A stretch of 64,000 bases of DNA from Gari tellinella (GCA_922989275.2 OV277869.1:43260189-43324188), one strand, 5' to 3'; positions 35,310 through 46,205 are shown, counted from the first letter of the stretch. Numbers and translations: made by a program. Notes: a model not told the origin generated them from the sequence alone.

Positions 35310-35410
35310 GTAGGTTGTAGTCCCTCCGCCATATAAATTTTCCGCCAAAACGCGACATTGTTTTGTAGTACTTAACGTCGTCGTCAATGACGTAATTTGG
35401 CGTACTTGCT
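35310..35410 (+). promoter_or_regulatory. Promoter-like box (TATAAA, TTTTCCGCCAAAACG, CRE), copy 1
   Basis: CCTCCGCCATATAAATTTTC, CCGCCAAAACGCGAC, then AACGTCGTCGTCAATGACGT-AATTTGGCG. The same order appears at 51935-52010 and reversed at 46845-46905. Each time it is next to a long inverted repeat. No gene follows within 1 kb here, so it is a repeat of regulatory appearance only. 35411-36240 has a (ATA)n microsatellite near 35760-35820 and no gene. Confidence 0.4.
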
Positions 35411-36240
35411 TTATGCATCGCTTGTGGAGTACAGTTGAATTAAGAGAAAATAGTCCTATATTAATAGGCCTAAATTATTTTTATCATTGGGTTATGAACA
35501 AAAAAAATTCAGACAATCACAGTTATCAAAAAGTAATGAAAATAAATAATATTTAATGATAAACTAATATTTTTTTTGTAATCTTGGTAATTATTTTGAA
35601 AGAATTTCCCTTGTTCGGAATTTGTTACCATGTAAATCCATAAGGTATCATGTTATTGTTAATGTAGTTTTTGCCTTTTCTCGGTATGTATGTACATTTA
35701 TTATAATTTCATTTGAAGCGCTTCTGAACGCACAACTCATGTGTGAAAAGAGCGCTGTATAAATATGTTATAATAATAATAAAAATAATAATTGCCATTT
35801 TATTATTATTATTATTAAAAATCAGACTCTATATTTCGCAGAAAGACAAGAATTGCATAATTGTTGTACGTATACAGTGTTCGTGATAACGTAGATGCCT
35901 ACATCCAGATGATGTCACTTCATAAAGAAAGTGAGCAATTTCTTTTACAGCTAAGTTTCATAAATGATTTTACTGTCATATCAAAATTGGCATTCGTACA
36001 TTCTCAATATTAGCTACTGTGACTCGAAACGAAAATCAAACAGCTAAGATCCTTATCAGACGCCCGGTTATCCGTTGTCTGAACTGGATCAATAGCATGT
36101 GAAAATGTTAATCAAGATGCGCTGAGATCAAAACAGGCTAAAGATGCTGTTCTCGCCGGAATATAATTTTTAGAGTAACCACTTAGCATGCACATCTAGT
36201 TCTACGTGACAAGAGTGATACATATGAATTTGATACGGCA

Positions 36241-36563
36241 AAACAGCGCTCCACGACCCTTGTCGCATTTCCCTGAACATGGCAATTATTTTTCTAAGGT
36301 TTTAAAGTTGCAATATCGTCTGCTTAAAATTGTCGTCTGCTGTGTTTCTCAGAGTAACATAATGGACATTTTGACAGAAACCAAGTTAATGAGGAATGAC
36401 AAACAGCTTGAATCCAGATCAGACGCCTCGTTACACGGCGTCTGTTCTGGATTCAAGCTGTTTAAAAATGTAAGCCAATTTACCTTCCTCTAACGACTCC
36501 CTCCAAACAACGTACACAATCTTTGTCTCCCATTGGATGTCGTTGTAAAGAGGGAGCGCTGTA
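36241..36563. mobile_element. T4 MITE with CTTGAATCC hairpin
   Basis: ACAGCGCTCCACGACCC at the left and AGAGGGAGCGCTGTA at the right. Hairpin 36402-36462 with ACAAACAGCTTGAATCCAGA arms. The interior has CAATATCGTCTGC, the shared motif of T4 and P2. Confidence 0.65.
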
Positions 36564-36815
36564 TTAACACATGAAACCCTATAGCGACGAGTATGTATAC
36601 TCGTCATTTACAAACAGTATATATGTGGGTAGTAGGTGTGTTATGCAAACAGTGTAGATCCTGATCAGAGGGATCCTAGGATCCCTCTGATCAAGGTCTA
36701 CACTGTTTGTTATTTTAAAATATTAAATGATAAACACCCATAAATAGTCAAAACTATACCAGATTTAATTGGAGATTGGATTTGTTTTCAATTTGAAGTT
36801 CCAGGATTCATTGTA
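36564..36815 (+). mobile_element. P4-like MITE with GGATCC hairpin apex
   Basis: ACATGAAACCCTATAGCGAC at the left and a GAAGTTCCAGGATTCATTG right side. The hairpin 36647-36711 has GCAAACAGTGTAGATCC arms, then TGATCAGAGGGATCC-TA-GGATCCCTCTGATCA. A third apex version of the same module. The region 36816-37280 has nothing identifiable. Confidence 0.6.
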
Positions 36816-37280
36816 TTATGAGGCCACTCGTTGAAGCAGCAGGTATATGTCTTAAGACATGTAGCTGCTTAATACTATTTCACATAGAAACCAGAAATTC
36901 CCTAAAAAGAGATTTTAGCATTAATATTATCATGAATAAATCAAGCACCTGTATAAAAATGTACATGTATTTTATTAATTGGTTGTTTAATAGATCTACT
37001 ATATAGATTGGCTGTCTATCAAATTCGTGCCAGCAGTTCAAGGTCGGGTATTAGATTTCTAAACATTTTGGAAATTAATATTTTTATCTATAAAATAAAC
37101 GTGAACTGTAAGGGCCTTAGCGCAGTTACGAAAAAGTAATTCAGTTACAAGCATGCCGTCTGCAATATTGTTTTGCTCATGATGTTGCTAGGATTTTAGG
37201 CATTCTTGTTGAAAACGCATTATTGGTGTCACACAGATTGTTTATTCTGGATCGACGCCTACATACTCCGCAATTGATCT

Positions 37281-37522
37281 GGGCCCGTTTCATTAAACTT
37301 CGTACAACAGAAAAGGCCGTAAGTCAAAAGTTTAAAGTGCATTTAACTTCTGGTTTCTCGATCTAATCCTGTCTTGTGACATCTCTTTGGAATCGTCTTT
37401 TCAAGACGATTCCAAAAAGATGCCACAAGACAGGATACGATGGAAAAATCAATAATAATTGAGAATTTTATAATCTGATTTACCACAAAATGTGTCGTAC
37501 GAAGTTTTATGAAACGGGCGCC
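37281..37522. mobile_element. Inverted-repeat MITE with GGGCCCGTTTCAT ends
   Basis: GGGCCCGTTTCATTAAACTT at the left is complementary to AAGTTTTATGAAACGGGCGC at the right. The inner hairpin has ATCCTGTCTTGTGACATCTC arms and the apex GAATCGTCTTTTCAAGACGA-TTC. A 5' copy with the same inner arms is at 51524-51725. 37523-38261 has no identifiable feature. Confidence 0.7.
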
Positions 37523-38261
37523 AGGCCTCAAGCTGTATGTACATTCTCTCCTAGTTGATGCAGAGGAGAATCCGTTCGTTCTTGGATTCTGTTTGTCTGA
37601 ATGGCAAACATTTTGAAGTTTGGTCAAACAGCGGACTATCCAACGTCTGATCAGGTTCCTTGCAACTGATGTGATTGCTTTGGTAGAAACGCATCTATTG
37701 GGGTAAATAATGATTCATGATAAAAACATGTACATTTCAATCAATTATGGAAGCGTATGCTTTAACCTAGTCCACGAAAGTCATGTATCGTACACTCTTT
37801 GGAAAAGAAGGTAGACCACAAAAAACGGATAATTATACTTTATGCAGCATAAAACTATTGCAGAAAGCTCCAAATGGGGGATGACCGTTTTATCTTTGTA
37901 TTGCATTAAACTGCCACCTATTATTAAAAGGTTTATGAACCAAAAATGTCGTTTTATAAGTATCTGGTTTAGATATTATTCTAATAGTTAACGTGTGGAT
38001 ACCGTAGCAATATTGACCATTCATGAAATGAATCACTAAAGACAAATATTTTGAGTTTTCTTACATGTAAGTTTACGTCACACAATCCTCAAAGCGGCGT
38101 TTAAAACCCCGTTGACATTAAAAGTTGGTATTTCTTGTAAGTTTACAAGGAAGAAGGCGAAGCAAAATTATTCCTTTAAATGTTATCCTTAATCTTTAGC
38201 CAGTGAAACCTACCTGTTCGTCTGGACAACTTTTATTTCTTTACTGTGCGATAAAAGCAAT

Positions 38262-38511
38262 TACAGTGGAGAATCTGTTATTCATTCCCAATAAACGCGT
38301 TTACGCTAAAACTATTATTTGCAGTGCAAACAGTTTGGAGCCAGATCAGACGCCGGGTAACCCGGCGTCTGACCAGGCTCCAAACTGTTTGCCACCAAGA
38401 TAAACAAGAATTATCAGAATTGTCCAAAAGTTGTTCTTTTCTACGTTTTAGTGCTTTGCGTTTGCGTACGTTTGCGTTTAAACGGGAAAGAATAACAGAT
38501 TATCCACTGTA
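38262..38511 (+). mobile_element. T1 MITE, copy 5
   Basis: 250 bp. The hairpin about 38329-38394 has GACCAGG in one arm, otherwise identical to copy 3. Its right TA is shared with the left TA of the T4 element that follows, showing insertion of one TA-specific MITE exactly at the end of another. Confidence 0.8.
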
Positions 38512-38873
38512 CAGTGCTCCCTCTCTACAACAACACCCAGTGGGTGACAACTATTATGTATAGTGTTCGAATGGAGTTGTTATAGGGAGGGAAACTAAGA
38601 CTTGACTAACATTTGCAAACAGCTAAAATCCAGATCTGACGCCACATGACGCGTCGTCTGATCTGCATTGAATCTGTTTATCATTTATCATTGTATTTCT
38701 TCTGTCAAAATGTCCAAGTATAAGTAACTTTGAGGGAAAACAACAGACGTCAATTTCAAAGTCGTTATTGCGGCAGTAAGTTGTTAGAAATAACTGCCTT
38801 GCTTGGAGACCAGCGCCAAACGTTGTTGTAAGGAGGGAATTGTTTGGAGGGCCGTTGTAGGGAGGGAGCACTC
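38510..38873 (+). mobile_element. T4 MITE
   Basis: TACAGTGCTCCCTCTCTACA at the left and AGGGAGGGAGCACT at the right. The hairpin (38616-38682) is degraded (ACAGCTAAAATCCAGATCTG). Interior CAACAGACGTCAATTTCAAA as in other T4 copies. Confidence 0.65.
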
Positions 38874-38900
38874 CAGTTCAAATGTGAGGATGGTTACAGT

Positions 38901-39066
38901 CAGGGTCCAAGGTTATAAAGCATCTGAGTCTGGTCTAGTAGAGTCTGATATTGTTCTCAAGCATTTGTTTGTTAGATTTGAGCCTAGGCTCAAATCTGAC
39001 CAACCAATTGCATGAGAACTTCTTCACTCTTCAGACTCAATTCAAAGGATTTATAACATAAGGGCC
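38901..39066. repeat. Foldback with TTTGAGCCTAGGCTCAAA centre, copy 1
   Basis: CAGGGTCCAAGGTTATAAAG at the left matches TTTATAACATAAGGGCC at the right in complement. The centre is the perfect palindrome TTTGAGCCTAGGCTCAAA (about 38977-38994), flanked by TTCTCAAGCATTTG / CAATTGCATGAGAA. The second copy is at 43489-43642. Confidence 0.65.
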
Positions 39067-39106
39067 ACTTATACAGACTGGCACGACTTTTATCCCTGGC
39101 TAAAGA

Positions 39107-39326
39107 TTAACCCATTATGCCCAGTGGATTCTTCCATGTTTATATATTGGATGAGTCGAATTTTTTTCCAAAGGTCAAAATTTTCATTTTCATTTTGTTT
39201 CATATTGAAATTCCTATCAGCAAACAGTGTAGACTCTGACCAGACGCCGCATAATGCGGCGTCTGATCAGAGTATACACTGTTTGCCTTTGTCCAATATA
39301 TGTGATCGTGGGCACAAATGTGTTAA
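39107..39326 (-). mobile_element. P1 MITE (reverse) with TTAA on both sides
   Basis: TTAACCCATTATGCCCAGTG at the left and GGGCACAAATGTGTTAA at the right. Hairpin 39221-39285, apex GCATAATGC. The region 39327-39636 holds nothing identifiable. Confidence 0.75.
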
Positions 39327-39636
39327 TGAAGTCTAAGAAATGGTATTAATTGTTTCAGACTTAACGGTCGGCAAACAAAATATGTCTACATGGATTATCT
39401 GTAAATCATCTACAGGTTATGTAGTTTTTGTATGCAAATACTTGTCTTCTGCATCAATTCTCAAAATTAATGTATTGTAGATTATTGTCAAACACCCCAG
39501 TGTCCAGAAATTTAACACTTTCACTTCCGAGGGAATACCCATCTTATGCATTCGCTGCCATGTTATCGTTTGTTCATAGTTTTCATCAGCTTTTAGTAAC
39601 TAGTATAAGACTTGGGATTGTATGCGGTATATTTAC

Positions 39637-39886
39637 TTAACCCTTTGAACCCTAGTCCCGCATATAGGCGTCTTTTCAAACAGTGTACATGTGAATAGTA
39701 TACTTGTCCTGTGCAAACAATGAAGGCCCAGATCAGAGGGCTCCGAAAGGAGCCCTCTGATCAGGGTCTTCACTGTTTGTCAGTAATGCCAAAATTGACA
39801 AAAACAACTCTTAAAAGCCAGAAATGGACTAGACAAAAATCGAAACTGGAATTGTCCATTTAAAGTTTCAGGGGGGAAAGAGTTAA
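39637..39886 (+). mobile_element. P4 MITE with TTAA on both sides
   Basis: TTAACCCTTTGAACCCTAGT at the left and CAGGGGGGAAAGAGTTAA at the right. The hairpin 39714-39780 has GATCAGAGGGCTCC, a GAAA loop and its complement. Almost identical to 30075-30307. Confidence 0.75.
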
Positions 39887-39894
39887 GAAACATT

Positions 39895-40205
39895 GATATT
39901 GAATGTCAAACAGTTTAGGTCTGATCCGCTTTACGTGGCGTCTGTTTAACCCATTTGTGCTCACGATCCCATAGATGGGACATAGGCAAACAGTGTAGAC
40001 TCTGATCAGACGCCGCATTATGCGGCGTCTGATCAGAGTCTACGCTGTTTGCTGAAAGTAATTTCAATATAAAATAAAATGAAAATGAAGATTTTGAGGA
40101 GGCATCCCTTTGATAAAAATGGACTAAATCAAATATATAAAACATGGAATAATCCACTTGGCGTAAATGGGTTAAGATCCAAACTGTTTGCAAATGTAAC
40201 TGTTG
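39895..40205. mobile_element. CAAACAG hairpin split by P1 insertion
   Basis: The left arm GTCAAACAGTTTAGGTCTGA with GTGGCGTCTG ends at TTTAA (39945-39949). The right arm resumes at TTAAGATCCAAACTGTTTGC (40173 on). The P1 MITE at 39946-40176 sits between the two halves. Excision of P1 and one TTAA gives back a P2-type stem. Confidence 0.65.
39946..40176 (+). mobile_element. P1 MITE inserted in another hairpin
   Basis: TTAACCCATTTGTGCTCACG at the left and GGCGTAAATGGGTTAA at the right. Hairpin 39985-40051 with apex GCATTATGC, one mismatch. Its two TTAAs are a 4-bp target duplication in the right arm of the older hairpin. Confidence 0.75.
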
Positions 40206-40273
40206 TCGGCATTGACAATGAAAGGGGTAAATAACAGCTGTACAGGGGCTATATTTTTGTTCTCATGAGACGG

Positions 40274-41041
40274 TTATGGTGTGCAACCACACAATGGATA
40301 CAACACTAAACCCTGAACTCCAGCACACTGGCTTGAATCAAATTTATAGTTTGAGAGTGTCGGCAATACAAGAATCAAACACTTAGACTTGGCGTCATAT
40401 ATTGGTGCCCCACTTTCCCACATAGTGGAGTCCGTGGTATTAACAGCCGTCCTATCTGACCAACGGAACACACCGGTAGCGTCATCGTACTGGGCATCGA
40501 GCCAGAAACCTTTGAAAGATGTGCCTTGTCCATGCTTCAAACTGTAGTCCAGTTTGACACTGGCTTCATCGCGGATTGCCGCAATATCTTCAGCTGTTTT
40601 CAACATCAACAGCGTACCTCCAAGATGTTTACAAAAATTAAGAGCGTCGGTCCGATCTGGCATCGAAGCTAACTTAAATTTGAAATATTTGTTCACCTTT
40701 TTACTATAATGAAATACGCCGTGGTTGCATTTGTCCGTATAAAACTTGGAACCTTGGCACGTCTCGGCATTTACAAAAGGTGCTCCTCTGGGAAAACGGT
40801 TGCTATGGAGACGACACGTGTCCGTGCGTTTGATGTAAAAGAAAGAAACGCATTCTCTCATTTGGGTACACCTTTTGGCGCAGTCAATTCTAGTCACATT
40901 TTCGACTATCTGTAACAAGTCAGATTTGGTTATGTAGTTTTCAATTCTGTTGTCAAAGATCCATTGAGTAACTACACTCGTGCAAATTGTAGTATCACAG
41001 AATGCCGTGAGTATAAATACTGCAAACACTCTGGCATACAT
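40274..41041 (-). CDS. Secreted PAN/apple plus C-type-lectin-like protein
   Basis: A 255-residue intronless frame. I start it at the ATG at 41041, because the sequence upstream in frame opens only at a TTG and this methionine begins a signal peptide (MYARVFAVFILTAFC, then a polar TTICTS cleavage region). Residues about 25-95 look like a PAN/apple domain (CAKRC...CVSFFY...TCRL...TCQGSKFY). Residues about 115-252 look like a C-type lectin-like domain (ALNFCKHLGGTLLML, WLDAQYDDATGVFRWSD, then KCLILV and QCAGVQGLVLYPLCGC). The Ca2+ site is not obvious (no EPN/QPD or WND), so sugar binding is uncertain. A TATATAA lies on the minus strand at 41104-41110, about 63 bp upstream of the ATG. The T1 MITE at 41135 begins 25 bp further up. 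Likely a secreted defence or adhesion protein; the function is an inference from domains. Confidence 0.8.
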   Translation of the reverse strand: MYARVFAVFILTAFCDTTICTSVVTQWIFDNRIENYITKSDLLQIVENVTRIDCAKRCTQMRECVSFFYIKRTDTCRLHSNRFPRGAPFVNAETCQGSKFYTDKCNHGVFHYSKKVNKYFKFKLASMPDRTDALNFCKHLGGTLLMLKTAEDIAAIRDEASVKLDYSLKHGQGTSFKGFWLDAQYDDATGVFRWSDRTAVNTTDSTMWESGAPIYDAKSKCLILVLPTLSNYKFDSSQCAGVQGLVLYPLCGCTP

Positions 41042-41103
41042 TGCGTATTTGATGCGAACAAACCAGTGACAACTGATAACTGTACGGCGAACCAAAATAC
41101 TGG

Positions 41104-41110
41104 TTATATA
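41104..41110 (-). promoter_or_regulatory. Candidate TATA box of the lectin-like gene
   Basis: TATATAA on the minus strand, 63 bp upstream of the chosen ATG. A normal spacing for a short 5' leader. The absence of other promoter context and the close T1 insertion make it a moderately supported call. Confidence 0.5.
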
Positions 41111-41134
41111 GTTTATCTTGTATTGACCCCCTCA

Positions 41135-41384
41135 TACAGTGGAGAATCTGTTATTCTTTCCCAATAAACGCGTTTACGCTAAAACTATTATTTCAATTGC
41201 AAACAGTTTGGAGCCAGATCAGACGCCGGGTAACCCGGCGTCTGATCAGGCTCTAAACTGTTTGCCACCAAGATAAAGATGAATTATCAGAATTGTCAAA
41301 AAGTTGTACTTTTCTACGTTTTAGTGTTTTGCGTTTGCGTACGTTTGCGTTTAAACGGGAAAGAATAACAGATTCTCCACTGTA
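41135..41384 (+). mobile_element. T1 MITE, copy 6, at the lectin promoter
   Basis: 250 bp. The hairpin about 41200-41264 has one change (GGCTCTAAAC). The body matches copies 3 and 5 closely. It sits 25 bp upstream of the TATA box of the gene at 40274-41041. Confidence 0.8.
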
Positions 41385-41389
41385 ACACT

Positions 41390-41775
41390 ACCATGACGTC
41401 ATCTACTTTAACCCATTTGTGCCCAATGGATTCTTCCATCTTTATATATTATTGGATTAGTTCATTTTTTCTCAAAGGGTGGTCAACATTTTTAATTTTA
41501 ATTTTGTTCTATATTAATATCCTATCAGTAAACAGTGTAGACTCTGATCAGACGCCGCATCATGCGGCGTCTGATCAGAGTCGACACTGTTTGCCTATGT
41601 CACATATATGGGATCGTGGGCACAAATGAGTTAAACAATTGTAGTCTGTTTTTATTCTCAAATTTAGTTTTAAGGTGAATTAAATAAAGTAATATCGAAT
41701 AAATGTTTATCAATCTTGGTCCTAATCAGACGCGATGTTACGCGGCGTCTGATCATAATCCAAACTGTTTGCAAA
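41390..41775. mobile_element. P2 MITE split by P1
   Basis: The left piece CATGACGTCATCTACTTTAA and the right piece TTAAACAATTGTAGTCTGTT match the contiguous P2 region at 600-640 (TGACGTCATCAATTTTAAAC). A half-decayed hairpin (41710-41772) ends it. The insertion is 41408-41634. Confidence 0.65.
41408..41634 (-). mobile_element. P1 MITE inserted in P2 at TTAA
   Basis: TTAACCCATTTGTGCCCAAT at the left and GGGCACAAATGAGTTAA at the right. Hairpin 41530-41592 with apex GCATCATGC. Confidence 0.75.
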
Positions 41776-41780
41776 TAACT

Positions 41781-42095
41781 GTTACAATACCCCCTCCCTA
41801 TGGCGGACCTCCGAATAGCGATCGATTCCGTCCATTCAACAACGTTTGCAACTGTTCCTCAAACAAAACATTAATGTCTAACGCTTTCACTGCTGCAATA
41901 TCGTCTGCTTAAAATTGTTGTCTGCTGTTTTATCAAATTCACATACTGGACATTTTGACAGGAAAAAACCCATAATGACGAGTGACATAAAGTTTGAATC
42001 CAGATCAGATGCCGCGTTAGTAAATGTTCACCAATTTCCCTCCATTTAACAGGGGGTAAAATAACTTGCAATTAATATGGCGGTGATTGGGTTAA
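41781..42095. mobile_element. T4 MITE fragment
   Basis: CAATACCCCCTCCCTATG, TCGTCTGCTTAAAATTG and GTTTGAATCCAGATCAGATG recall T4. The right terminus is absent and the hairpin incomplete. 42096-42448 has no feature. Confidence 0.5.
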
Positions 42096-42448
42096 CTATT
42101 TACTTTTCGTAGCAATATTGCGGATAATGAAAACACCCATCTGTTACCTTATTTGATGAAATATTGTCTAAAAACAAAAATCCATTAAAATTAAGACTTT
42201 GACACCCTGATAACATGTAATGAATGTACCAAAGGCTTAAAGAGGCATGATCTTTTCGTGAATAATTTCGTAGCTTAGAACATGCTATAAGCATTACATC
42301 ATCCTGCATGAACTCCTGCCAACGAAATAAGCCATACTTTTTATCAAGAAAAAAAGTGTTTTTGTTAAATGAATGTGTTTTAAAAAAAAACAAAAAAAAA
42401 ACGAATTGCAATTGCTCTGAAATTACCATTCTTCAACGCTTTTATATC

Positions 42449-42626
42449 AACCCTTTTCACTATTTTACCCCGATCATTTGTTATTTGCAAACTGTTTGGT
42501 CTGATCAAGATTCGAACTGGTTGACACTCATTTCAATATTTCTTCAGTCAAAATATCTAAAGTTTGGAAATACAAGCAGACGATAATTGTTTAAAACTGA
42601 TGACACCATGACAGTGAGGGGGTTAA
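42449..42626. mobile_element. P2 MITE with collapsed hairpin
   Basis: CAACCCTTTTCACTATTTTA at the left and ACAGTGAGGGGGTTAA at the right. Only CAAACTGTTTGGTCTGATCA remains of the stem. 42627-43088 has nothing recognisable. Confidence 0.55.
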
Positions 42627-43088
42627 AAAGTGGACTAATTTCTTATCCTTCCAGATACTCTTTAGTTGTAACAACAACCATACTAAAGGTGCATTTTATT
42701 AGAGAAGGATAACTCTTAGAACGCTAGATTCTTTTAATTACTTCAGCAGGATAATGGTTTAGGTAGTACGATCACAATTAGAAAGTTCTAAAAGGAGCAT
42801 GACATGAGTTTCCTGAATTCTACGTTTTAGCCGGTGTACCCAAAGAAAAAGATTCTATTGATAGTCTCTGTTGATTTCGCAGTTTTTCCGAAGCATTTGG
42901 GTCTTTTCTTAATTTCTCCGGACCTACGGATTTGTGCGAAGTCTTCGGAATTCTGCCCTTACTTTTAAAATTTGGAGTTTTATGCGATTTTTTACTTAGG
43001 AAACATTGCTATATAATCATGTCAAACAGTTTATGTATAGATCAGACGCGGCATCTGATCTCTTGATCTTAACTGTTTGCATACTTAT

Positions 43089-43346
43089 GCAGGGCTGCCA
43101 TTTCTCCGGATATTTCCTAAGTCTTTGGATTTTTATCCTAGCAGATCGTAGCTTAAAACAGGCTGAAAGTAAAGCAGGATGCGCCTTAAGGCGCATTCTG
43201 CTTTACTTTCAACCTGTTTTAAGCAATCATGTGTCTTCAAAACAAGAAACATACTATGGGGTAAACATACGATTAGTAAAATTGCATCTGAAAAATTGAA
43301 AATTTGAAATCTTAGGATTTTTATGATCAACTTATGGCAGCCCTGC
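43089..43346. mobile_element. CAGGGCTGCCAT-ended element carrying a P3 hairpin
   Basis: GCAGGGCTGCCATTTCTCCG at the left and ATGGCAGCCCTGC at the right are inverted ends. The inside holds a P3-type hairpin (about 43150-43222) with arms AAACAGGCTGAAAGTAAAGC and CGCCTTAAGGCG at the apex. The P3 outer ends are absent, so the hairpin sits here without its usual family. Confidence 0.6.
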
Positions 43347-43488
43347 TTATGTTACTGTTAAAGAGCCTGGCAGCCAAAGGGTTAAAGCTACGTTTCCAAA
43401 ATTCGCGCTTGAAAATTTGGAAACCTAGGTTTTTTATGAGCAATTCACATATAGCACTCTATTGTCAGTGCCATACAGGGCGTTAGAT

Positions 43489-43642
43489 CTGGGCCCAAGG
43501 TTATAAAGCGTTTGATCTGAGTCTGAGTGTGTTCTCAAGCATTTGATTGGTCAGATTTGAGCCTAGGCTCAAATCTGACCAATCAAATACTTGAGAACGA
43601 CTTTACACAATTAAAAAGCTTTATAACCTCGGACCCTGGCCC
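43489..43642. repeat. Foldback with TTTGAGCCTAGGCTCAAA centre, copy 2
   Basis: GGGCCCAAGGTTATAAAGCG at the left and TTATAACCTCGGACCCTGGC at the right. The stem AAGCATTTGATTGGTCAGAT is followed by the perfect palindromic centre at about 43556-43573. 43643-44930 has no gene that I can see. Confidence 0.7.
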
Positions 43643-45180
43643 CAAACTGTATTCAATACAAATAATAGATTGAGTTTAGGTTTAGGAAAAACAAGAAATA
43701 TCTTTAAAAAAGATATTCAGCGGAATGGGTGGTGGAATTCATGCTGTAGATGGGTGTGCAAAATTGTATGAAATTGGGTTTTTTCAAAGAATTATAATAT
43801 CTTGGATTGAAAAGCAAAAAGTACACATTCAAGGATAACTATAACTCTGACTAAAAAACTATAAATGTACATAAATGCAAAACAATAATATAACCCATAT
43901 CCTAGCTACTGGTAGGAGATCCTCAGATTAAACTACTGTTCTATATATCAAACTTCATTCATGGGGAGTTTCTTGAAACAAACTATAACTAAATAAACTG
44001 TGCATGCCCTTACAGAACACCTCACTCTTGTGAATAAATGATGAAACAACACAATAGTGTTTAACTCACTCGAGGCCATTTATTATATTGCTATCAATGT
44101 ATGGTAAATTTGTACAAATAGTTAACAATTAAATAAATTGGTAGTAAACCGTAACAAAACACCTTAGAGGTACCACTGTCTATCTATAGAAAGACAAATT
44201 GTCATAATCTTAAAATAGAAGCATGATGTCATCAGCTCAGTATTAGTAAACACTGCACTGTGTCTCACAATTAGACCAGTCGCACTTGCTACAGTTTATC
44301 AGGGCTCCAGATAAGAGGGAGTAAACTGAACAAATCTAACATTTTCTCACTCATTTCATCACCAAACCCTATGGTGTTATCACTCATTTTTATCGTCTCG
44401 AAGAGCCAATTCAAATGAATAGGACACCATAGGGTTTAATGCACAAATAAAGTTTTTAAGTTTTGAAATAATTATCTTATCTGGAGCCCTGGCTACTATC
44501 CAATCAGACAATTCAGTTTCAGCAGGTGCTCTTAATTCTAAATTTCTGATCAGATATGATTGGTTGAAATGTTTGTCTAAATAAAAATGTATGTCTAAAT
44601 AGATAATAGGCAGCTCCGCTGAAAAAAAGTCTTCACCACACTATTATGATGAAAAACTTCGTGCATAATGTGTTCATTTGATATTTACCTTTTGGCGCTC
44701 GTGACAGAAAATGTGTCAATTAAATTACAATAACGGTACGTTTACAGGATCCAAATTACACTTCTTAACACGAAACGGTGTATTGTTGATTACATGTTAA
44801 ATGTTATTTGACAGCCGAACCCTCAAGTATTATGTTACACTACTTAGGAGTGCTCTTCAGCTCTTTTGGGTTTCACACATTCAGCACTAGCGACTAGTAT
44901 ACTCATCGTAAACATACAATGTACGGCAGTCGAAACTCGATACTTCGAACTCGCTTAAATCAATCTTACCAGTATTTCATAAGTTGAATTTTGATACATG
45001 TATGTCGATCTCGCTTAAGTCAAACATACCCGAATTTCAAAGTTAAATGTGGCTAAGCCACACTGTCACACTGTCGCCTGCAAATTTGTCGTCTGCGAGA
45101 ATTCTCATTGGCTGATCAGGTTCAAAACTCTTTCCCATTCAATAGAAAATACATAGTCAGATTTGTCAAAAGATTGCAAA

Positions 45181-45344
45181 TACAGTTGAACTTCGATATC
45201 TCAGACTCGATTAGGTCGAACATACCCGCATTTCAAACCTTTGAAATACGGGAATATTTGACTTAACCGAGCATGAAATAATGCAATTTCGACAAATCGG
45301 ATAGTTCGAATTAAGCGAGTTCGAGATATCGAAGTTCGACTGTA
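45181..45344 (+). mobile_element. T3 MITE
   Basis: TACAGTTGAACTTCGATATC at the left and GATATCGAAGTTCGACTGTA at the right, 164 bp. Preceded by a decayed relative (44932-45060). The following 45345-45955 holds one P2-like relic (about 45654-45850). Confidence 0.75.
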
Positions 45345-45955
45345 TCTTCATTTTATTACAATACGGAACGTTTGCGTTTAAAAATGAAAGAAATACATCT
45401 TCCCCACTGTATACATGTGACTGTCGTTACAACAAATAACTTAATGGCTGCTTTTTTACATTAAACATGCGCAGAAATGCGTATCCGTTTAACCCTTAAG
45501 TGTTAATTTTACGAGGCTTACGTTAATTTCCCACACATCAATATCGTTATCTTCGTAACCTAATCGTTTAGTGTAACAAATGTGGTCAAATTTCTTTCAA
45601 ATTTGTTAAATATTGACTGGTTAGAACGCCACGACCACCTGCGACTCTTTTAAACTCTTACACCGCCATGTTGTCGTCTGCTTAATAACTTTCGTCTACA
45701 ATTTAAATATGACAAACACAGGCGAAAGGATTTTTGACTTAAGAAATACTTCAAAGGTGCCATACATATTAGATCCTGGTCAGACGCTGAGTTACTCGAC
45801 TTCTAGTCTGCACAAATACTGTTTGCAAATGTCATGAGTTTCCACTTTGGCGGAAAAAGTAAGTTTGCATCAAAGGTGCTAGCAAATTATAATGGATGCA
45901 AAACATTTTAAAAAAACACTAATACAACATCGGTTCGTTAACATTTGAAACCTGA

Positions 45956-46205
45956 TACAGTGGAGAATCTGTTATTCTTTCCCGTTTAAACGCAAACGTA
46001 CGCATACGCAAAGCGCTAAAACGTAGAAAAGATAAATTTTTGGACAATTCTAATAATTTATTTTTATCTTGGTGGCAAACAGTTTGGAGCCTGATCAGAC
46101 GCCGGGTTACCCGGCGTCTGATCTGGCTCCAAACTGTTTGTAATTGAAATAATAGTTTTAGCGTAAACGCGTTTATTGGCAAAGAATAACGTTTTCTCCA
46201 CTGTA
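45956..46205 (-). mobile_element. T1 MITE, copy 7
   Basis: 250 bp. The hairpin (about 46075-46140) is perfect. The flanks of the hairpin are more diverged (GATAAATTTTTGGAC), so an older copy. Confidence 0.8.

Noticed and set aside
41042..41095. Upstream extension of the lectin-like gene to 41095
   Set aside because: The codon there is TTG and the extension would bury the signal peptide.
7335..41592. Regularly repeated palindromes resembling CRISPR repeats
   Set aside because: They are dispersed over tens of kilobases, in both orientations, each inside a MITE with its own termini; no spacer array and no cas genes.
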